NCBI GenBank assembly: GCA_947383685.1
Contig: CANDEE010000077.1
Span: 1-6,752, forward strand
Reading direction: 5' to 3'
Origin: an uncultured Pseudoflavonifractor sp.
Lineage (GTDB): Bacteria > Bacillota > Clostridia > Oscillospirales > Oscillospiraceae
DNA length: 6,752 bases
The position numbers were made by a program, and so were the translations under genes. The first letter of the stretch is position 1; every line of letters starts with the position of its first letter. Positions 1-5,809 of this stretch are shown in pieces. Below the pieces are notes generated by a model. That model did not search any database, was not told the DNA's origin, and saw only the letters and a program-made list of their open reading frames with translations.

Positions 1-1
1 C

Positions 2-739
2 TTTGTTGCCTTCGTACAGGTCCAATCCCACGGGCAGCAGCATCTTCTCATGTACCTTCCCGCACTTGCCTTTGTTGCAGTAAACGCTCTGGCCCGGGCG
101 CCCCAGTATATGAGCGCATTTCTTGCCATCTCTACGGCAGTCTATTGTTTCTTTCCCAAAATCCAGCCCGCTTCCATCAAAGATATTGAGACTCCCGACC
201 TGTTCCCTTCCTTTCATTTTTATGGCCCACAGCGCTCCGACATTGACGAGCTGTTACGGCTGGCGGACTATCTGGACAGTCTCTCCAAGCTGGAGGAAAA
301 AACAGCCGTAATTCTCTCCTCCTCCTTTACTTTAAATTATGAGACTATTGCCAGCCTTCGGGCTTCTCTGGGTCTGCCTGAACCGGAGGTAAAGACCCTC
401 CTCCAGTACCATGGTACCGTGGACAAGCGGGACCCCTTTAACTGGAACACCGCCTTTGCTGACTACGTGGTGGTTGGCGACCCGGCACAGACCCATCTGG
501 GGGACGAGAACCAGCAAATCCTTACCATTCTGGTGGACCATATTCTGGAAGGGACTGGCCCCGGCAAGGCTTACATCAAGCTTGCCCCCACCTTTGAGCT
601 TGCCAACGGCGTTACCGTACGAATCTACAAGCGGTTGCGCCCCTGGTACGTCGAGGAATACCAACTTATCTCCGACGCCCTTATCAATCTTTATCCGGAA
701 TATGAAGACCTTTATCAGATGCCCAAGTGGATCAAATAA
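2..739 (+). CDS. C-terminal part of a polytopic membrane protein, probably GT39/PMT-like glycosyltransferase (5' end outside window)
   Basis: The frame is open from base 2 and ends at TAA 737-739, giving 245 visible residues. The ATG at 50 is internal, because coding sequence continues upstream with no stop. The visible part starts with hydrophobic segments (about residues 17-50, with the motif GQQHLLMYLPALAFV). After these comes a soluble tail of roughly 190 residues with alternating strands and helices, ending in a short strand of the type ANGVTVRIYKR and an acidic/aromatic end (YEDLYQMPKW). A membrane domain followed by an extracytoplasmic tail of this kind is typical of clostridial dolichyl-phosphate-mannose-mannosyltransferase-like (GT39/ArnT-type) proteins, which transfer sugars from lipid carriers. 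The catalytic N-terminal loop of that family is not in the window, so the assignment rests on overall look. The coding call is firm; the family is a moderate inference. Transcription ends at the hairpin just after the stop. Confidence 0.62.
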   Translation, partial: FVAFVQVQSHGQQHLLMYLPALAFVAVNALARAPQYMSAFLAISTAVYCFFPKIQPASIKDIETPDLFPSFHFYGPQRSDIDELLRLADYLDSLSKLEEKTAVILSSSFTLNYETIASLRASLGLPEPEVKTLLQYHGTVDKRDPFNWNTAFADYVVVGDPAQTHLGDENQQILTILVDHILEGTGPGKAYIKLAPTFELANGVTVRIYKRLRPWYVEEYQLISDALINLYPEYEDLYQMPKWIK

Positions 740-740
740 T

Positions 741-783
741 AAAAAGGAGCCTGTGAGAATGTCTCACAGGCTCCTCTTTTTTT
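741..783. terminator. Bidirectional intrinsic terminator between converging genes
   Basis: A 13-bp perfect stem (746-758 with 762-774, 14 bp counting A745-T775) closes a 3-nt ATG loop. It is followed on the plus strand by a T run (777-783) and preceded by AAAAA (741-745), which gives a T run on the minus strand. It lies 6 nt after the glycosyltransferase stop, and the folT-like stop codon (764-766, minus) falls inside the right arm, so it serves both converging genes. Confidence 0.92.
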
Positions 784-1405
784 GTTTTGACCTCCATCCC
801 GCACCATATGGCAGCCATCCCATCCGGCAGAGGATAGGCGTCAAAGCGGCAAAAAGGAAGCAAAGCATCACCGTTTGAGGAATCAGCTTCATGATATTTG
901 TCATTGCGCTGGAACTCATATAGTAGAAATATCCCTTCCCGGTTCCGGACAGGATCGTGCTCCACAGACTTCCAAGAAATATATTCAGCAAATTGGTAAA
1001 TCCCTTCGCCAAAAATATCCGGGCCGGGCCAAACCGGGTACGGTATAGAAACAGGGCGTAAATTAGATTCCCTAGCATCGTCGTAAGGGCATATCCCGGG
1101 AAATAGGGGTAAGCCGGGTCAGCCAGATAGGAAATCGTATCCTCCGCAAATCCAAATACCACTCCTGTCACCGGGCCGCAGACCGCGGAACAGAGGCTCC
1201 GCGCCAAAAATCCCCATGTAACCTTGGCGGCATATACATCCGCAAAATTGATACGAATAGACGGCACACGAGCCAGGGCCGTACATGCGGCAATCATCAG
1301 GGCAGCAAAGGCCAAGTTCCGGGGACTTTTGAAATCCTCTGCCGCCGTGCGCCAATATGCGGTGGAAAAGGGCGTCTTATAGAGAGTCCGGCTCGTTCCG
1401 GGCAT
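764..1405 (-). CDS. folT: Folate-family ECF transporter S component (FolT-like)
   Basis: This 213-aa, very hydrophobic protein has about six predicted membrane segments: residues about 30-47, 62-85, 100-118, 130-150 and two near 165-195. It fits the substrate-binding S component of an energy-coupling factor transporter, which captures folates in the membrane and is powered by a shared EcfA/A'/T module. Family-like signatures are the Ala-Leu-Ala-Arg-Val-Pro-Ser-Ile-Arg-Ile stretch, the YFPGYALTTMLGNLIYALFLYR segment between positions 100 and 120, and the C-terminal NIMKLIPQTVML helix. The S-component family alone would be ambiguous among vitamins, but the THF riboswitch directly upstream points to folate. 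Start: ATG 1403-1405 has an AGGAGGAG ribosome site (1411-1418) at 5-nt spacing. No energising genes are nearby, as usual for group II ECF systems. The stop lies within the downstream terminator hairpin. Confidence 0.88.
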   Translation of the reverse strand: MPGTSRTLYKTPFSTAYWRTAAEDFKSPRNLAFAALMIAACTALARVPSIRINFADVYAAKVTWGFLARSLCSAVCGPVTGVVFGFAEDTISYLADPAYPYFPGYALTTMLGNLIYALFLYRTRFGPARIFLAKGFTNLLNIFLGSLWSTILSGTGKGYFYYMSSSAMTNIMKLIPQTVMLCFLFAALTPILCRMGWLPYGAGWRSKQKKRSL

Positions 1406-1410
1406 AAAAA

Positions 1411-1480
1411 CTCCTCCTTCTGTCGGGCAGCCCTTTCGGGATGCCGCACAGAGGAGGTATAATGCCGCTCCTATGCGGCA
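1411..1480 (-). promoter_or_regulatory. Expression platform of the THF riboswitch: Shine-Dalgarno sequester and competing antisequester
   Basis: Two exclusive folds can be drawn on the minus-strand RNA. OFF: anti-SD CCUCCUCUGU (1457-1448) pairs with ACAGAAGGAGG (1423-1413, one A bulged), enclosing a GGCA/UGCC plus CCC-GAAA-GGG hairpin, and buries the ribosome site of folT. ON: UGCCGCAUAGGAG (1480-1468) pairs with CUCCU-CU-GUGCGGCA (1456-1442), 13 bp (one of them U-G) with a 2-nt bulge. This takes the anti-SD away and also uses the 3' strand of aptamer helix P1 (1481-1477). Ligand binding that stabilises P1 would therefore block the ON helix and repress translation, the direction known for THF riboswitches. 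There is no T run after the sequester, so control looks translational. The pairings are seen in the sequence; the switching logic is inferred. Confidence 0.8.
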
Positions 1481-1580
1481 GCGGGATGCGGGAACGGCAC
1501 TGCGGAGGCTATATCCTCACTTCGTCCGGCGGACAACTCCCCGTCCCGCCGGCACTAAACACACCGTTCCCTACTCTGCC
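1477..1580 (-). ncRNA. Tetrahydrofolate (THF) riboswitch aptamer
   Basis: Read on the minus strand, this 104-nt leader matches the class I THF (folT motif) aptamer as I recall it. P1 is GGCAG/CUGCC (1580-1576 with 1481-1477), followed by the conserved AGAGUAG start. P2 is GGAACGG/CCGUUCC (1570-1564 with 1497-1491). P3 is CCGGCGG/CCGCCGG (1552-1546 with 1532-1526), closing a loop with GGGGAGUUGU. The conserved ACGAAGUGAG segment follows, with a small GAGG/CCUC hairpin inside it, and the family's GCAUCC-CGCU signature sits before P1 closes. GGGA in the P3 loop can pair with UCCC in that signature, the expected pseudoknot. Ligands in this class are reduced folates. It controls the folT-like gene 72 nt downstream. 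Confidence 0.92.
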
Positions 1581-1592
1581 TGTTTCGGTATT

Positions 1593-1621
1593 ATCATACA
1601 GGAAAGCCGCGGAAAAAGCAA
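1593..1621 (-). promoter_or_regulatory. Sigma-A-type promoter for riboswitch-folT
   Basis: On the minus strand, TTGCTT (-35, 1621-1616) and TATGAT (-10, 1598-1593) are separated by exactly 17 nt. The predicted start near 1586 lies a few bases before P1 of the THF aptamer, as expected for a riboswitch leader. It sits just after the rnmV stop; read-through from holA-rnmV into folT is also possible, since no convincing terminator lies between. Confidence 0.6.
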
Positions 1622-1646
1622 GTCCCTCCTTTTCCTAGTCTGCCGC

Positions 1647-2255
1647 TCACGGCAGGATCCCCATCTCCGCCAGCCTATCATATCCATACAGCACGTTCAA
1701 GACCTCTAACAAGGCGTTGGCGGTCATTCGCTCCGGAAGGTCTAATCGCTTCAAAAGCACCCTGCGGTTTGCCTCCGCGTCAGGCGTCCCCGAAAGACCC
1801 GCCAAATAGAGGTCCGTTTTGGTAACGGGCCGTTTCGGCACTGCGGCCGCCTCCCCCCCATTCTCAAAGGTTGCCCCTCCCCGGCGAAGTGCTTCTACCA
1901 AAACTTCCGGGGGCATCCCTTCCACCCCCAGCTTGCCCTCCTTCCCCGGCGTACGCTTCCGCTTCTCCTTGCCGGAACGGTCGGGAATATAGGCGTGCTT
2001 TACCCGAGCGGGGTCTACCGCTCCTTTTAGATAATTCCGAATAATAAAGCCGGCCCCGTCCGAATCGGTGAGCACCAAAAGCCCCCTCTCCGCAGCCAGA
2101 CGGCGGAGAAGTGCCAGCCGTTCCTCATTTTTGAAGATACCAAACCCAGAGGTCTCCAAGATGAGAGCGTCCACCACTTGGGACAGGGTATTCTTGTCAT
2201 ACCGGCCCTCCACCACGATAGCTTCCTTTACTCTGGGCAGTCCTTTTCCGCTCAT
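1647..2255 (-). CDS. rnmV: Ribonuclease M5 (5S rRNA maturation nuclease)
   Basis: This 202-aa protein is slightly longer than typical RNase M5. The N-terminal TOPRIM domain is intact: the IVVEGRYDK motif places the catalytic Glu at residue 16, and LTDSDGAG (residues 62-69) supplies the Asp-x-Asp metal ligands at 64 and 66. The VEGMPPEVLVEAL segment and the C-terminal half with KTDLYLAGLSG are typical of the family. RNase M5 cleaves 5S rRNA precursor in low-GC Gram-positives, with ribosomal protein L18 as partner. Start: ATG 2253-2255 overlaps the holA stop in the form ATGA, a 4-nt overlap. There is only a weak ribosome site inside the holA end, so translation is probably coupled to holA. Basic linker residues 94-102 (SGKEKRKRT) look like an RNA-contact loop (inference). 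Confidence 0.93.
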   Translation of the reverse strand: MSGKGLPRVKEAIVVEGRYDKNTLSQVVDALILETSGFGIFKNEERLALLRRLAAERGLLVLTDSDGAGFIIRNYLKGAVDPARVKHAYIPDRSGKEKRKRTPGKEGKLGVEGMPPEVLVEALRRGGATFENGGEAAAVPKRPVTKTDLYLAGLSGTPDAEANRRVLLKRLDLPERMTANALLEVLNVLYGYDRLAEMGILP

Positions 2256-3289
2256 GCTGCCTGCCGCTGGGCCAGTTCCAGCAAAAGGTTCACCAGAACC
2301 TCCTGGCCATCGGTTCCGGTGGATTTGAGCAGTAAATCCGCCTCCTCACAGCGCAGAAGGGCCCAGCGGTACCACTCCATCGTGAACCGCCGGGCAGACT
2401 GGAACAGCTTTTCCGCCTGAAACTCCCGGCGAATTCCCCACAGCTCCATAAACCATTTGATGCTCTTTTGCTCCTCCACCGCCAAACGGGCTGTATAAAG
2501 CTGCCGCACTTGCTTGGCAAGAGACGCCAACAGCTTGATAGGCGGCTCCTGCATGTGGAGCAGGTCCCCCAGCGCCAAAAATGCCTTATCAAAGTTCTTG
2601 GCGGCAATGGCATTGGTCAAGTCAAAAATCACCGCATCGAGCTGGGGAGTAGACACTGCATCAATATCTTGCCGTGTGATCTGCCGCCGCTTGGCGTAGG
2701 CTCCTATTTTGCCGATTTCTGAAATGAGCCCTGTCATCAGGTCTCCGCAGCGAAAAATGAGGTATTCCGCGTCCAAGCCGCTGATTTCGTGGCCCAGGGC
2801 CTGAAATCGGGCGTCCACCCATTTTACCAGTTTTTTCTGCTCCTGCCGGGCAAAATTTACTACCTTCCCCTTTTCCTTTACTAACTTTGCCATCTTGGCC
2901 CGGTTATCCGGTTTGTACTCCAGAACATCGTAGACGAAAATCAGGCACACATAGTCGGGCAAATCGCCCAGCAGCGCCAGCAGCCCCTCTTTGTCCCCCT
3001 TGTCCATATCCCAGTCATTGACCACAATCATGGTCCTCTCGCTCATCATGGGCATAGCGTCCACCAGTCCATGAAGGCGTGACAAGGTAAAGTCCTTTCC
3101 CGCAAGGACATGATAGTTGAAATCGTCCAGTCCCCCAGTCAGTAAAAGCCCCTTCATCTGCTCCAGGCTCTTGTCCCGAAGATAGGTCTCCTCCCCGTGA
3201 AACACATAGAGATTCCCGACCGTTCCTGCCGCCAGCTCCCGGCGCAGCTCGTCATAGGACGGATCTTCCATTTTCTTTTGGTAGGCCAT
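2252..3289 (-). CDS. holA: DNA polymerase III, delta subunit (clamp loader wrench)
   Basis: 345 aa, the usual HolA length. Delta opens the beta sliding clamp as part of the clamp-loader complex at the replication fork. Family signs are the N-terminal LYVFHGEETYLRDKSLEQM (residues about 27-45, the degenerate AAA-like domain of delta), TMIVVNDWDM followed by LPDYVCLIFVYD near residues 84-120, and a helical C-terminal half with DAVIFDLTNAIAAKN and ALGDLLHMQEPPIKLLASLAKQVRQLYTA (about 223-272), which forms the collar domain. The frame stays open upstream for another 216 codons, but that part is antisense to the peptidase gene. I place the start at ATG 3287-3289 because the AGGGGAGG ribosome site lies upstream of it, a promoter lies at 3322-3350, and homology-like sequence begins there. 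First gene of a holA-rnmV operon. Confidence 0.93.
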   Translation of the reverse strand: MAYQKKMEDPSYDELRRELAAGTVGNLYVFHGEETYLRDKSLEQMKGLLLTGGLDDFNYHVLAGKDFTLSRLHGLVDAMPMMSERTMIVVNDWDMDKGDKEGLLALLGDLPDYVCLIFVYDVLEYKPDNRAKMAKLVKEKGKVVNFARQEQKKLVKWVDARFQALGHEISGLDAEYLIFRCGDLMTGLISEIGKIGAYAKRRQITRQDIDAVSTPQLDAVIFDLTNAIAAKNFDKAFLALGDLLHMQEPPIKLLASLAKQVRQLYTARLAVEEQKSIKWFMELWGIRREFQAEKLFQSARRFTMEWYRWALLRCEEADLLLKSTGTDGQEVLVNLLLELAQRQAA

Positions 3290-3321
3290 AGGGCGGCCTC
3301 CCCTCTGTTCAAATATGAAAA

Positions 3322-3350
3322 AGTATATCACACCCCCGGTAATTTTGCAA
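3322..3350 (-). promoter_or_regulatory. Sigma-A promoter for holA-rnmV
   Basis: On the minus strand, TTGCAA (3350-3345) and TATACT (3327-3322) have a 17-nt spacer. Predicted start near 3315, giving a leader of about 26 nt to the holA ATG. The leader carries the AGGGGAGG ribosome site at about 9-nt spacing. Confidence 0.75.
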
Positions 3351-3362
3351 TCCAGGCAGACC

Positions 3363-3391
3363 TTGACTGCACAGCTTTTGGCGAGTAAAAT
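3363..3391 (+). promoter_or_regulatory. Sigma-A promoter for the P1 peptidase operon
   Basis: TTGACT (3363-3368) and TAAAAT (3386-3391) with a 17-nt spacer. Predicted start near 3398; the ribosome site AGGTGGG (3406-3412) is 6 nt before the ATG at 3419. The -35 hexamer faces away from the holA -35, with only 12 bp between the two. Confidence 0.78.
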
Positions 3392-3418
3392 GAATACAAA
3401 TGGAAAGGTGGGTTTTTT

Positions 3419-4459
3419 ATGCTTCAGCTTCGTGCCAGAGATTACCGTGTCACCGTTGGGGAACTGCCCACAGGAGCCCGCAACAAAATCACCGATGTGC
3501 CGGGAATCACGGTGGGCCACTGTACCATAGATACCAGCGAGCACAAAACGGGAGTAACCGTGGTTCTTCCATGCCCTGAAAACCCCTTTACCCATAAACT
3601 GCCTGCCGCCGCCTTTGTCCTCAACGGCTTTGGCAAGAGTCTGGGGCTTGTCCAGGTGGAGGAGTTGGGTACCCTGGAAACCCCCATTGCTCTCACCAAC
3701 ACACTGAACGTGGGCCTGGTCCACGACGCCTTGGTGGAGTATATGATAAACCGCTGCGAAACCGAGGGCTTCGAGTTGCGCTCGGTAAATCCCGTTGTCT
3801 GTGAATGTAACGATGGGGGCCTCAACCACATTCAAACCCGGGCAGTCGGCAAAGAGGAAGTCTTTGCCGCCTTCGCCGCCGCTGGACTGGACTTTGACGA
3901 GGGCGACGTCGGAGCAGGAAAGGGTATGGTTTGTCATGGACTAAAAGGCGGTATCGGCTCCGCCTCCCGAAAGGTGACGGTAGGTGAAAACACCTACACC
4001 ATGGGAGCGCTGGTCCTTGCCAATCACGGCAGCATGAAGGATTTAATCATCTGCGGCAAACATATCGGCCCCCAGCTTGATTTAGCCAAGGCTGCCCGGG
4101 AATCAGACATTGGCTCCTGCATTGTCCTTCTGGCTACCGATTTGCCTCTGGACAGCCGGCAGTTGGGCCGGGTCGCAAAACGGGCCTCGGTGGGTCTGGC
4201 CCGGCTTGGCTCCTTCATCGGGCAGGGCAGCGGCGAGGTGTTCCTGGCCTTTTCCACCGCCAACCCCTTCAACGGCAAAGAAGATGCGGCGATCCGGACT
4301 GTGACCGCCTTCCACGAGGACAAGCTGGACGCCGCCTTTCGCGCTGCGGCAGAATGCACTGAGGAGGCCATATTGAACTGTCTCTTTACCGCCCGCACAT
4401 GCACCGGATGGGATGGAAAAACGGTGTGGAGCCTCACCGACCTTTGGAAGCCGGAGTAA
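3419..4459 (+). CDS. P1 family peptidase (MEROPS S58, DmpA/BapA-like aminopeptidase)
   Basis: 346 aa, matching the family length. This is an N-terminal nucleophile hydrolase made as a proenzyme that cuts itself just before the nucleophile Ser. Visible landmarks are the N-terminal ITDVPGITVGH (24-34), VNPVVCECNDG (123-133), GMVCHGLKGGIGSASR (169-184), LVLANHG (198-204), the self-cleavage site at Gly232-Ser233 in DIGSCIVLLATDLPL, and GQGSGEVFLAFST (268-280). By position, Asn202, Ser271 and Glu273 fit the other DmpA active-site residues. The position that I recall as Tyr in DmpA reads Gly134 here (NDGGLN). Members release D- or L-amino-terminal residues or beta-amino acids from small peptides; the substrate here cannot be told. 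No signal peptide, so probably cytoplasmic. First gene of an operon with the protein at 4479. Confidence 0.93.
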   Translation: MLQLRARDYRVTVGELPTGARNKITDVPGITVGHCTIDTSEHKTGVTVVLPCPENPFTHKLPAAAFVLNGFGKSLGLVQVEELGTLETPIALTNTLNVGLVHDALVEYMINRCETEGFELRSVNPVVCECNDGGLNHIQTRAVGKEEVFAAFAAAGLDFDEGDVGAGKGMVCHGLKGGIGSASRKVTVGENTYTMGALVLANHGSMKDLIICGKHIGPQLDLAKAARESDIGSCIVLLATDLPLDSRQLGRVAKRASVGLARLGSFIGQGSGEVFLAFSTANPFNGKEDAAIRTVTAFHEDKLDAAFRAAAECTEEAILNCLFTARTCTGWDGKTVWSLTDLWKPE

Positions 4460-4478
4460 TGTGAGGAGGGTATTCTGA

Positions 4479-4946
4479 ATGTCAAAGGTCCCAAAGCCGA
4501 CCGTTTCCCTTAGCGGCATTGCAATCCTTCTTCTGCTTCTTATTTGCGCATTCCTCCATTTTAACGGGAAGGCGGAATTTCAAAATCGGTTGGAGGACAT
4601 ATCCCGGTTAAAATACGGCAGTTATACGGTTACCGTCGGAGTATACGGCAGCTTAGCTCCTAGTTTCGACATCCAGGAACCAAATATTCAAAAGCAAATC
4701 GTAGAGCGGCTTTCCTGCCTGGAGTATGATGGGCACGAGTGGTTCCCCGCTCCCATGACCGCAGAAGACCATGTGTATTGGCTCACCTTCTTCTCAAGCG
4801 ACCCCTTTCTCCAAGAAACGTGGGAAATCGGAGGCGAGGATTCCCGCAATTGCGCACTTGCCGGCAATAACCACCGGCTCCGCTTAAAAAACACGCAAGG
4901 CCTCTACGAGTTATTGAGGCAAATCGAGATTCAAACTCTCACATGA
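4479..4946 (+). CDS. Small membrane-anchored protein of unknown function
   Basis: 155 aa, not recognised. A short basic N-terminus is followed by one strong hydrophobic segment (residues about 11-28, SGIAILLLLLICAFLHF), then an outward-facing domain of about 125 residues rich in aromatic and charged positions. The segment has no lipobox Cys in the right place and no clear signal-peptidase site, so an uncleaved anchor is likely. The domain has a YTVTVGVYGS strand pattern near 48-57 and a C-terminal helix (NTQGLYELLRQIEIQ). The ATG has a strong ribosome site, GAGGAGGG (4463-4470), 8 nt upstream, and begins 19 nt after the peptidase stop, so the two genes form an operon ending at the hairpin directly after this stop. 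No function is proposed; a link to the peptidase is only contextual. Confidence 0.85.
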   Translation: MSKVPKPTVSLSGIAILLLLLICAFLHFNGKAEFQNRLEDISRLKYGSYTVTVGVYGSLAPSFDIQEPNIQKQIVERLSCLEYDGHEWFPAPMTAEDHVYWLTFFSSDPFLQETWEIGGEDSRNCALAGNNHRLRLKNTQGLYELLRQIEIQTLT

Positions 4947-4947
4947 T

Positions 4948-4988
4948 AAAACAGGCCGCTGCCAGTGCGATGGCAGCGGCCTGTTTTT
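4948..4988. terminator. Bidirectional intrinsic terminator
   Basis: A 17-bp perfect stem (4948-4964 with 4971-4987), GC-rich in the middle (CAGGCCGCTGCCA), closes a 6-nt GTGCGA loop. The T run 4984-4988 follows on the plus strand and the opposite A run serves the minus strand. It starts 1 nt after the plus-strand stop, and the minus-strand rubredoxin stop (4988-4990) touches its other edge. Confidence 0.93.
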
Positions 4989-5143
4989 CATTGCTTCTCA
5001 AACAGCTCTTTCCCAACCCCACAGACCGGACAGGTCCAGTCCTCAGGCACCTGCTCCCACGGAGTGTTGGGGGGAAGGTTGCCAAGGTCCCCCTCCGCCG
5101 GGTCGTAGATATAACCACAGACTGTGCAGACGTATTTTTCCAT
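4988..5143 (-). CDS. Rubredoxin
   Basis: A 51-aa protein that begins MEKYVCTVCGYIYDPAEGD and ends in CPVCGVGKELFEKQ. Four cysteines (6, 9, 38, 41) in two CxxCG knuckles bind one iron. Tyr11, Tyr13, Asp14, Pro15 and Trp36 are family-typical, and the length is that of classic clostridial rubredoxin. It is a cytoplasmic one-electron carrier, usually serving oxygen or peroxide reduction (rubrerythrin, flavodiiron proteins). The ATG 5141-5143 lies 4 nt after the spoIIR stop, and its ribosome site AAGGGGGG (5151-5158) overlaps the last codons of spoIIR, so the two should be co-transcribed. The stop abuts the terminator hairpin. The gene was found by reading the minus strand directly. Note the LGNLPPNTPWEQVPED insert region, with Trp29 where Phe is common. 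Confidence 0.96.
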   Translation of the reverse strand: MEKYVCTVCGYIYDPAEGDLGNLPPNTPWEQVPEDWTCPVCGVGKELFEKQ

Positions 5144-5147
5144 CCTT

Positions 5148-5783
5148 TCACCCCCCTTCCAGCCAGCCGCTGAACTGGTCCCAAAGCTCCATGGCCTTGA
5201 ATTTCACCACATATCCCTCGGTCTCTCCCGTGATAAGGCGAACCTGATCCTCTGAAAAGTTGCCCGCCCGCTCTGCTACCGTCTCTGATACCGAGCCAAG
5301 GCACAGGGGCGGAAACACCACACACCACCAATTATGCCCTTTTCCCTCTCCCAGCGTAATACGCAAGGCAGGATACTTGCCGGCAGGAAGCGCAAAATCC
5401 TCATACTCTTTTGTGGGAAACCAGGCGTCTTCCTCTATGGAAGCGGTAACCTCCACCCCTTCTCCCGCCGTTTCGGCCCCGATTTGAGCCAGTTCCGACA
5501 GATGCCCTGATAATATCTCCATGGCCTCTGTCTGAGTAGCGGCCTCCTCCAGCCAAGGTCCCGCTTGGGCCAACACCGCATCCCGAACCAGCAGTTTTAC
5601 CGCCTGATCCTCCTCCGAATCGGAGTTGGCGACCACGTGAAGCCGCACCATCTGCCCCGCCAGGGCTTTCTGCTGCCCCGTGAGCCACGTTCCCGCCAGC
5701 AAAGCAAAGGCTACCCCAAAAAGTAAGGCGGCTTCCCAACGGCGGAAGAAAAATTTGTTTTCATGTACCAAAAATGGACACAC
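5148..5783 (-). CDS. spoIIR: Stage II sporulation protein R
   Basis: 211 aa. SpoIIR is made in the forespore and secreted across the septum, where it triggers SpoIIGA to process pro-sigma-E in the mother cell. Signatures are RLHVVANSDSEEDQAVKLLVRDAVL (between residues 47 and 71) and GEGKGHNWWCVVFPPLC (145-161). A single N-terminal hydrophobic segment (about 17-36) acts as signal or anchor. The start codon is GTG 5781-5783, with AGAAGG immediately before it. That spacing is too tight, so TTG 5769-5771 (12 nt from the same AGAAGG) is an alternative start that would remove only four residues. No ATG is available before the membrane segment. A sigma-F-like promoter lies at 5805-5833. The rubredoxin gene follows 4 nt after the stop. 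Confidence 0.95.
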   Translation of the reverse strand: MCPFLVHENKFFFRRWEAALLFGVAFALLAGTWLTGQQKALAGQMVRLHVVANSDSEEDQAVKLLVRDAVLAQAGPWLEEAATQTEAMEILSGHLSELAQIGAETAGEGVEVTASIEEDAWFPTKEYEDFALPAGKYPALRITLGEGKGHNWWCVVFPPLCLGSVSETVAERAGNFSEDQVRLITGETEGYVVKFKAMELWDQFSGWLEGG

Positions 5784-5809
5784 CCTTCTATGTGAGATAT
5801 GTCCATTTT
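5771..5809. repeat. Inverted repeat across the spoIIR start region
   Basis: AAAATGGACA (5771-5780) and its exact complement TGTCCATTTT (5800-5809) are separated by 19 nt. One arm overlaps the sigma-F-like -10 element, the other lies on the first codons of spoIIR; the ribosome site and GTG are in the spacer. If transcription starts near 5798 only one arm is in the mRNA, so any role would be as a DNA operator rather than an RNA hairpin. It could be chance. Confidence 0.5.

Noticed and set aside
1640..1655. Possible rnmV terminator: 6-bp hairpin CTGCCG/CGGCAG with a 4-nt loop
   Set aside because: No T run follows on the minus strand (the next bases are ACTAGGAAAAGG), and the hairpin overlaps the stop codon. 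It is too weak to call; rnmV transcripts may run into the folT leader.
1441..1709. Plus-strand ORFs of 65 and 78 codons in the rnmV-folT gap
   Set aside because: They lie antisense to the THF riboswitch and the rnmV end, and their translations look low-complexity and unlike any protein.
3290..3937. Upstream 216-codon extension of the holA frame, antisense to the peptidase gene
   Set aside because: It lacks HolA-like sequence, crosses the holA promoter, and lies opposite a well-supported P1 peptidase gene. The open frame is a by-product of GC-rich codon use.
4939..5331. 130-codon minus-strand ORF overlapping rubredoxin and spoIIR
   Set aside because: It is in a different frame from both real genes. 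Rubredoxin in 4988-5143 has all four iron ligands and explains this stretch.
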